Assembly: GCA_036568605.1 (NCBI GenBank) | Contig: DATCSE010000573.1 | Span: 1-10,770 of the forward strand | Origin: DATCSE01 sp036568605 | GTDB lineage: Bacteria; Pseudomonadota; Gammaproteobacteria; Burkholderiales; Burkholderiaceae_C | Direction: 5' to 3' | Length of the DNA: 10,770 nucleotides | Shown here: positions 5,784 through 10,770 of the stretch, piece after piece | Position numbering within the stretch: position 1 is the stretch's first letter | Layout of the letters: each line of letters begins with the position of its first letter | Program-made: the position numbers and the translations under genes | Notes under the pieces: generated by a model | The model's database searches: none | What the model was told of the DNA's origin: nothing | Seen by the model: only the letters and a program-made list of their open reading frames with translations

Positions 5784-6791
5784 ATGGACAACAGCGCTCC
5801 GATGGACCGCCCCCTCTCCCATCCTGCTTCCCTCGACCGGCTGTCGCGCTCGCGCCTGCGCATCCTCACCTGGCATGTGCACGGCAACTACCTGTACTAC
5901 CTGACCCAGGTTCCGCACGACTTCTACCTGGTCACCGATGCCGAGCGATCGCCCCACCGCAGCGGCCGCAGCGGCGTGCTGCCGTGGGGCGCGAACGTGC
6001 ACGAGGCGCCGGCGCAGGAGATCCGCCGCCTGCCGTTCGACGTGGTGCTGTACCAGTCGCGCGATGCCTGGGAGCACGACCGCTTCGTCTACCTGAGCGA
6101 GACGCAGCGGCAGCTGCCCACCGTGTACCTGGAGCACGACCCGCCGCAGCAGCACCCGACCGACACGCGCCACTGGGCCGGCGAACCGAATGTGCTGCTG
6201 GTCCATGTGACGCCGTTCAATGCGCTGATGTGGGACAGCGGCCAGGCCACCACCCGCGTGATCGAGCACGGCGTGCGGCCGCTGGCCGATGCGGCCTACA
6301 CCGGCGAGCGCGCCAGCGGCATCGTCGTCGTCAACAACCTCGCGACACGCGGGCGGCGGCTCGGTCTCGATGTCTACCAGGACGTCGCCGCGCACGTGCC
6401 GTTGACGCTGGTCGGCATGGACAGCGAGCGCGTCGGCGGGGCCGGCGAAGTGCCGCACACCGAGCTGCCCGGCCGCATGGCGCAGCACCGCTTCCTGTTC
6501 AACCCGATCCGCTACACCAGCCTGGGCCTGGCCGTGATCGAGGCGATGATGGTCGGGGTGCCGGTCGTCGGCCTCGCAACGACCGAGCTGGTCAGCGTGA
6601 TCCGCAACGGCCGCAACGGCTTCGTCGACACGCGCGTCGAGCACCTGATCGAAGCGATGCGCTGGCTGCTCGGCGACATCGCGCTGGCGCGGCGATTGGG
6701 CGCTGCCGGCCGACGCACCGCGCTCGAGCGCTTCACGATCGAGCGCTTCGTCGACGACTGGATGCGCGCGCTACGGGAGATCACGCGCTGA
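5784..6791 (+). CDS. Glycosyltransferase, GT4-like C-terminal domain with altered donor motif
   Basis: The 335-residue protein has an N-terminal domain starting LRILTWHVHGNYLYYL (25-40), with the conserved-looking blocks EHDPPQQHPTDTRHW (117-131) and VTPFNALMWDSG (142-153). A GT-B C-terminal domain follows, with FLFNPIRYTSLGLAVIEAMMVGVPVV (about 237-262). The usual E-x7-E reads T245-x7-E253, so the first Glu is missing while the second is kept. No signal peptide is seen, so it is likely a cytoplasmic sugar transferase in surface glycan synthesis. The start is set at 5784 because the frame upstream runs antisense through the neighbouring glycosyltransferase; ATG 5802 is an alternative and no clear ribosome site is present. 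Its tail overlaps the convergent UDP-xylose synthase gene by 21 nt. Which donor it uses is not visible; UDP-xylose is an untested possibility from context. Confidence 0.85.
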   Translation: MDNSAPMDRPLSHPASLDRLSRSRLRILTWHVHGNYLYYLTQVPHDFYLVTDAERSPHRSGRSGVLPWGANVHEAPAQEIRRLPFDVVLYQSRDAWEHDRFVYLSETQRQLPTVYLEHDPPQQHPTDTRHWAGEPNVLLVHVTPFNALMWDSGQATTRVIEHGVRPLADAAYTGERASGIVVVNNLATRGRRLGLDVYQDVAAHVPLTLVGMDSERVGGAGEVPHTELPGRMAQHRFLFNPIRYTSLGLAVIEAMMVGVPVVGLATTELVSVIRNGRNGFVDTRVEHLIEAMRWLLGDIALARRLGAAGRRTALERFTIERFVDDWMRALREITR

Positions 6792-7847
6792 CATCGCGAC
6801 CGCCGTCGCGCCGTCGTGCACCGTGCCGGTCCGCGGCATCGGCACGGTCGCCGGACGGGCCAGCCCGAGCTCGGTGCGGAAGTACGCGATCGTCCTGCGC
6901 AGACCGTCGTCGAGCGCGACGCGCGGCGCCCAGCCCAGGTCGCGGCGCGCACGGGCGATGTCGGGACGGCGGCGCTGCGGATCGTCGGCCGGCAGCGGAT
7001 GGTGCCGCAGCTCGCTGCGGCTGCCGGTCAGCAGCAGCACCTTGCGCGCGAGCTCCAGCACCGTGTGCTCGACCGGGTTGCCGATGTTGACCGGGCCGGT
7101 GATGTCCGCGCGCGCGAGCAGCAGCAGCGCCTCGACCGTGTCGTCGACATAGCAGAAGCTGCGCGTCTGCGCGCCGTCGCCGTAGACGCTGAGCGGCTCC
7201 CCGCGCAACGCCTGCACGATGAAATTGCTGACCACGCGGCCGTCGCCCGGCCGCAGGCGCGGGCCGTAGCTGTTGAACAGTCGGGCGATGCGCACGTCGA
7301 CGCCGTACTGCCGGTGATACGCGAAGCACAGCGCCTCGGCGCAACGCTTGCCTTCGTCGTAGCACGAGCGCGGCCCGATCGGGTTGACGTGGCCGACGTA
7401 CGCCTCGGTCTGCGGATGCACCTGCGGATCGCCGTAGACCTCGCTGGTCGAGACCTGCAGCACGCGTGCGCCGCTGCGCCGCGCGACCTCGAGCACGCGC
7501 CACATGCCCAGCGCACTCGTCAGTGTGGTCTGGACCGGCTCGCGCTGGTAGTACGACGGGCTCGCCGGGCATGCGAGGTTGCAGATCAACTGCGCCTCGT
7601 GCACGGCGTCGGGCAGCGAGCGCACGATGTCCGCGTGCTCGAAGCGGAACGCCCGGTTCGATCGCAGGTGCTCGATGTGCAGCGGATGCCCGGTCGAGAA
7701 GTCGTCGATCGCGATCACGCGCCGGCCCGCGGCCAGCAGCCTTTCGCACAGATGGCTTCCGAGGAATCCGGCGCCGCCGGTCACGGCGACGGGCGCGGCC
7801 GGATCGTCGACGAGCGCGGCTTGCAGGTCTGGGGACACGGGCATCAT
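6771..7847 (-). CDS. UDP-glucuronate decarboxylase (UDP-xylose synthase), extended SDR family
   Basis: The 358-residue protein matches the UXS branch of NAD-dependent sugar epimerases, which convert UDP-glucuronate to UDP-xylose in the cytoplasm by oxidation, decarboxylation and reduction using bound NAD. Visible are the NAD loop GGAGFLG (24-30), STSEVYGDP (133-141) with the catalytic Ser/Glu, NPIGPRSCYDEGKR (155-168) with Y163-x3-K167, RIARLFNSYGPR (186-197), and VYGDGAQTRSFCYVDD (221-236). The run HPQTEAYVGHVNPIGPRSCYDEGKR is characteristic of UXS rather than of GalE or dTDP-glucose dehydratase. A tail of about 30 residues after residue 328 extends beyond the usual core and covers the convergent overlap. 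The start at 7847 (double ATG) is supported by AGGGAG 8 nt upstream. It probably feeds UDP-xylose to one of the glycosyltransferases here. Confidence 0.9.
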   Translation of the reverse strand: MMPVSPDLQAALVDDPAAPVAVTGGAGFLGSHLCERLLAAGRRVIAIDDFSTGHPLHIEHLRSNRAFRFEHADIVRSLPDAVHEAQLICNLACPASPSYYQREPVQTTLTSALGMWRVLEVARRSGARVLQVSTSEVYGDPQVHPQTEAYVGHVNPIGPRSCYDEGKRCAEALCFAYHRQYGVDVRIARLFNSYGPRLRPGDGRVVSNFIVQALRGEPLSVYGDGAQTRSFCYVDDTVEALLLLARADITGPVNIGNPVEHTVLELARKVLLLTGSRSELRHHPLPADDPQRRRPDIARARRDLGWAPRVALDDGLRRTIAYFRTELGLARPATVPMPRTGTVHDGATAVAMSARDLP

Positions 7848-7855
7848 GAGGCTTG

Positions 7856-7861
7856 CTCCCT
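7856..7861 (-). promoter_or_regulatory. Ribosome binding site of the UDP-xylose synthase gene
   Basis: AGGGAG on the minus strand lies 8 nt before the ATG at 7847. It decides that start over in-frame upstream codons reaching 7979, which would run into the divergent kinase gene. Confidence 0.6.
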
Positions 7862-7900
7862 GTGCGTCTCGGGGGCGCTTGTTGTGGACCGCCCAGCGCA

Positions 7901-7916
7901 GGCAATCGGCGTGCGG
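7901..7916 (-). promoter_or_regulatory. Weak sigma-54-like element upstream of the UDP-xylose synthase
   Basis: The minus strand reads CCGCACGCCGATTGCC: CACG-N4-TTGC is perfect, but the near-invariant GG of the -24 element is CG. The -12 GC ends 55 nt before the ATG at 7847. It resembles the other three sites but breaks the most conserved position, so it may be inactive or coincidental. Confidence 0.25.
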
Positions 7917-7934
7917 AGCCGCCTGAATGCCCCC

Positions 7935-7938
7935 AGGA
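7935..7938 (+). promoter_or_regulatory. Ribosome binding site favouring the 7946 start of the kinase
   Basis: AGGA stands 7 nt before the ATG at 7946. The alternative in-frame ATGs at 7982 and 7991 lack a recognisable purine-rich site. Confidence 0.4.
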
Positions 7939-7945
7939 TGAAGTA

Positions 7946-10770
7946 ATGCCGGCCTTGCATGACGGCAACGTTTGCCCAAAGATGCGCCTCATGTCGCCGC
8001 TACGCTGGCTCGCCACGCGCGTGCATCGCCTGTCGGACCTGCCGTTGCGCACGCGGCTGGCGGCGTTGTTCGTCGCGGCGTCGCTGCTGCCGCTGACGCT
8101 GTCCGCCTTCATCGAAGTCCGCGAGTCGCGCGAACGGCTGCTGGACGGCACCAAGGCGCTGCTGCATGCGAGCGTCGATCGGATCGCCGCCGAGCTCGAT
8201 GAATTCCACCGCGGCCGCCTGCAGGCGGTGGAGCGCATCGCGCACTTCCCCGGCACGCAGTCGTTCTGCCTGGGCGACGCGGAACAACGGGCCGCCGCGT
8301 TCTCGACGGTCAGCGGCCTGCTGGCGACCTACCCGGCCAGCGACCCCAGCATCGGCGGCGCGGCGCTGCTGGACCGCAGCGGCCGCGTGCTGATCTCCAA
8401 CAACCCGGCGATCAACGGCGTGGACTTGTCGTTCCGCCCCTACGTGCGTGCGGCGCTGGAAGGCCGCACCACGGTGTCGGACATCTACATCACCGTGGCG
8501 CAGGCGAACGAGGCGCCGTCCATCGCCTATGCCGCGCCGATGCGCGGCCCCGACGGGCAGGTCGCGTGCGCCGCCGTGCTGATCGGGCGCGCGGGCGCGC
8601 TGTGGCAACGCATCCAGGCTGCGGACGGGCTGGCCGGGCCGGGGAGCTACGGCGTGCTGCTCGACGATCGCGGCATCCGCATCGCGTACAGCCGCGGCGG
8701 CGAGATGGTCTTCCATCCGACCGGGCCACTGCCCGCGCAAACCATCGATCAGCTCGTCGCGGAACGCCGCTTCGGCCCGCGCACGCGCGCCGTGCTCGAG
8801 GACGTGCGCGCCTTTCCCGAACAGTTCGAGCGGGCCCGCGCCTCGTCGCCCGATCCGGCCGTGTTCCGGGGCTACTCGCCGTACCTGAAGGGACCGGGCT
8901 ACGTCGTCGCGCGCCGCTTCGAGACCGTGCCGTGGACGCTGTTCTATGTGGTTCCCGAGGCGAACGTCGAAGCGCAGATTGCACGTCAGACGCAAACCCG
9001 GATCGCGCTGGCACTGGCCATCATCGCCGTGGCGGCCCTGTTCGGGCTGGTGTTCGCGAGCAGCATCGTGCGATCGCTGCGGGCGCTGGGCGCGGCCGCC
9101 TCGGCGATCGCCGGTGGCGACCTGTCGGCGCGCGCGCTGGACCGCGGCGGACACGGCGAGCTCAAGCAGCTGGCCGATGGCTTCAACACGATGGCCGAAC
9201 GCATCCAGGCGCAATCGCAGGCCTTGCAGCGCTCGCGCGACGAGCTCGAGGAGCGCGTCGTCGAGCGCACCGCCGAGCTCGCGCAGACCACCGAGCGACT
9301 GCGCGCCGAAGTGCGCGAGCGGCAGCGCGCCGAGGCGGCGATCCGCGAGAGCCAGGAGCTGCTGCGCGCGATCATCGACAACACCGCGGCGGTGATCTAC
9401 GTGAAGGACCTCGAAGGCCGCTACCTGATGGTCAACCGCCGCTACCGCGAGCTGTTCCATTTCGCCGACGACGATGTGATCGGCAGGCGCGACGACGAAC
9501 TGTTCCCGGCCGAGACCGCCGCGGCCATGCGTGCAGTGGACCTGCGGGTCGCCGACGCGCAGGAACCGGTGGTGGCCGAGGAGGAGGTGCCGCTGGACGA
9601 TGGGCCGCACACGTACGTCTCGGTCAAATGCCCGCTGCGCGATGCCGAGGGCCGCGTGCACGGCGTGTTCGGCATCTCGACCGACATCACCGATCGCAAG
9701 CGCGCCGAGTTGCGGCTGCAGGCGCAACTCGAGCGGCTGAGCCTGCTGGACCAGATCACCAGCGCGATCGGCGAGCGGCAGGACTTGCAGAGCATCTACC
9801 AGGTCGCGATCCGCCGGCTCGAGGAGCGGCTGCCGGTGGACTTCAGCTGCATCTGCCGCTACGACGCGCTGGACGCCCGGCTCACGGTCACGCGCGTCGG
9901 CGCGCACAGCGCGGCACTGGCGCTCGAGCTCGCGATGCCCGAGAACGCGAGCGTGCCCCTCGACGAGAACGGCCTGTCGCGCTGCGTGCGCGGGCACCTG
10001 GTCTACGAGGCCGACACCGCCGAGCTGGCGTTCGCGTTCCCGCGGCGCCTGCTGCGCGCCGGGCTGCGCTCGCTGGTCGCGGCGCCGCTGCAGACCGAGA
10101 GCCGCGTGTTCGGCATCCTGATCGCCGCGCGCCATGCGCCCAACGGGTTCGACAGCGGCGAATGCGAATTCCTGCGCCAGCTGAGCTCGCATGTCGCGCT
10201 GGCGGCCAAGCAGGCCGAGCTGCATGCCTCGCTGCAGCAGGCCTACGACGACCTGCGCCGGACTCAGCAGAGCGTGATGCAGCAGGAGCGGCTGCGCGCG
10301 CTGGGCGAGATGGCCAGCGGCATCGCGCACGACATCAACAACGCGATCTCGCCGATCGCGCTGTACACCGAGAACCTGCTCGAGCGCGAGGCCGGCCTGA
10401 GCGATCGCGGTCGCACGCAGCTGCAGACGATCGCGATGGCGATCGACGACGTGGCCGCGACCGTCGCCCGCATGCGCGAGTTCTACCGCCAGCGCGAGGC
10501 GCAGGCCGATCTGCGGCCGGTGAAGCTCAACGAGCTGGTGCGCAACGTCGTCGAGATGACCCGCGCGCGCTGGCACGACATGCCGCAACAGCGCGGCGCG
10601 GTCGTCACGCTGAAGCTGGATCTCGCGGCCGAATTGCCGCCCGTGCTCGGCATCGAAGCCGAGCTGCGCGAAGCGCTGATCAACCTGGTGTTCAACGCCG
10701 TCGATGCGATGCCGACCGGCGGCACGCTGACGCTGCGCACGCGGCGACCGGCCGGCGCGGAGCAGGCGGC
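7946..10770 (+). CDS. Membrane sensor histidine kinase (Cache-HAMP-PAS-GAF-HisKA), 3'-truncated by window edge
   Basis: About 941 codons are visible and the frame is open to the edge. A first membrane segment (about 38-56) and a second (about 353-374) flank a periplasmic Cache-type ligand domain, including DRSGRVLISNNPAINGVDLS and FRPYVRAAL. A HAMP linker (about 375-425), a coiled coil rich in Glu/Arg, a PAS domain (about 473-590; YVKDLEGRYLMVNRRY, ending in the TDITDRKRAE motif) and a GAF domain (about 600-750) follow. The H-box GEMASGIAHDINNAISP has the phospho-acceptor His795, and the N-box INLVFNAVDAMPTGG has N917. The ATP-lid and any receiver domain lie off the window. It senses an extracytoplasmic signal and phosphorylates a response regulator that is not visible here. 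ATG 7946 has the best ribosome site, but the 36 nt to the next ATG (7982) are less GC-biased at third positions, so 7982 or 7991 remains possible. It is divergent from the UDP-xylose synthase, which suggests shared control. Confidence 0.9.
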   Translation, partial: MPALHDGNVCPKMRLMSPLRWLATRVHRLSDLPLRTRLAALFVAASLLPLTLSAFIEVRESRERLLDGTKALLHASVDRIAAELDEFHRGRLQAVERIAHFPGTQSFCLGDAEQRAAAFSTVSGLLATYPASDPSIGGAALLDRSGRVLISNNPAINGVDLSFRPYVRAALEGRTTVSDIYITVAQANEAPSIAYAAPMRGPDGQVACAAVLIGRAGALWQRIQAADGLAGPGSYGVLLDDRGIRIAYSRGGEMVFHPTGPLPAQTIDQLVAERRFGPRTRAVLEDVRAFPEQFERARASSPDPAVFRGYSPYLKGPGYVVARRFETVPWTLFYVVPEANVEAQIARQTQTRIALALAIIAVAALFGLVFASSIVRSLRALGAAASAIAGGDLSARALDRGGHGELKQLADGFNTMAERIQAQSQALQRSRDELEERVVERTAELAQTTERLRAEVRERQRAEAAIRESQELLRAIIDNTAAVIYVKDLEGRYLMVNRRYRELFHFADDDVIGRRDDELFPAETAAAMRAVDLRVADAQEPVVAEEEVPLDDGPHTYVSVKCPLRDAEGRVHGVFGISTDITDRKRAELRLQAQLERLSLLDQITSAIGERQDLQSIYQVAIRRLEERLPVDFSCICRYDALDARLTVTRVGAHSAALALELAMPENASVPLDENGLSRCVRGHLVYEADTAELAFAFPRRLLRAGLRSLVAAPLQTESRVFGILIAARHAPNGFDSGECEFLRQLSSHVALAAKQAELHASLQQAYDDLRRTQQSVMQQERLRALGEMASGIAHDINNAISPIALYTENLLEREAGLSDRGRTQLQTIAMAIDDVAATVARMREFYRQREAQADLRPVKLNELVRNVVEMTRARWHDMPQQRGAVVTLKLDLAAELPPVLGIEAELREALINLVFNAVDAMPTGGTLTLRTRRPAGAEQA

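Noticed and set aside
4443..6644. Reading the MgtA-like gene as a 733-residue fusion with a long N-terminal extension
   Set aside because: The extra N-terminal part is antisense to the divergent glycosyltransferase gene, and family homology begins exactly at the ATG at 5621.
7886..7900. Plus-strand TGGACCG...GCGC as a sigma-54 promoter for the kinase
   Set aside because: GG-N10-GC spacing is met, but both the -24 (GGACCG) and the -12 (AGCGC) blocks match poorly.
7962..7976. CGGCAACGTTTGCC just before the kinase as a sigma-54 promoter
   Set aside because: The GG-to-GC distance is only 8 nt, which does not satisfy the strict RpoN spacing, and it would sit inside or against the start region.
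8000..10588. Minus-strand open frame of more than 800 codons opposite the kinase
   Set aside because: The plus strand encodes a coherent Cache-HAMP-PAS-GAF-HisKA kinase through the whole stretch; the antisense product has no domain logic and is a composition artefact.
1..10770. RNA genes, CRISPR arrays, insertion sequences or phage genes
   Set aside because: No cloverleaf, repeat-spacer pattern, transposase motif or terminal inverted repeats were seen; coding genes fill nearly the whole window.

Overview
The window is very GC-rich, with strong G/C preference at third codon positions. It is packed with genes and carries proteobacterial-type cell-envelope genes. Protein style and gene types fit a betaproteobacterium, probably of the Burkholderiales (Rubrivivax/Methylibium/Leptothrix-like), but this is an inference from composition and family content, not a database match. 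I see no rRNA, tRNA, CRISPR, insertion sequence or other mobile element.

Layout. On the left, a plus-strand run holds two family-9 (heptosyltransferase-like) glycosyltransferases in tandem. The first has lost its 5' end at the window edge; the second overlaps it by 41 nt. A family-4 glycosyltransferase follows after 10 nt. A 92-nt gap with a good sigma-54 (-24/-12) promoter match leads to a DUF2334 polysaccharide-deacetylase-like gene. This converges with, and overlaps at the tail, a minus-strand pair: a PAP2 membrane phosphatase and, upstream of it, an MgtA/SqdX-like glycosyltransferase. The MgtA-like gene is divergent, across 162 nt, from a third type of glycosyltransferase on the plus strand. 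That gene converges by a 21-nt tail overlap with a minus-strand UDP-glucuronate decarboxylase (UDP-xylose synthase). A second divergent gap (98 nt) leads to a large membrane sensor histidine kinase (Cache, HAMP, PAS, GAF, HisKA, start of the ATPase domain), which runs off the right edge.

How the genes may work together (inference): the locus looks like part of a surface glycan or glycolipid system. It has five glycosyltransferases, a supplier of UDP-xylose, a cytoplasmic deacetylase and a lipid-phosphate phosphatase, with a sensor kinase next to them. The most notable signal is regulatory. The deacetylase gene and the two divergent glycosyltransferase genes each have a GG-N10-GC sigma-54-type element whose -12 GC ends 49-50 nt before the chosen start codon. 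A weaker fourth candidate precedes the UDP-xylose synthase. This suggests one RpoN-dependent switch for the separate units, possibly driven by a response regulator partnered with the kinase. The partner is not visible here.
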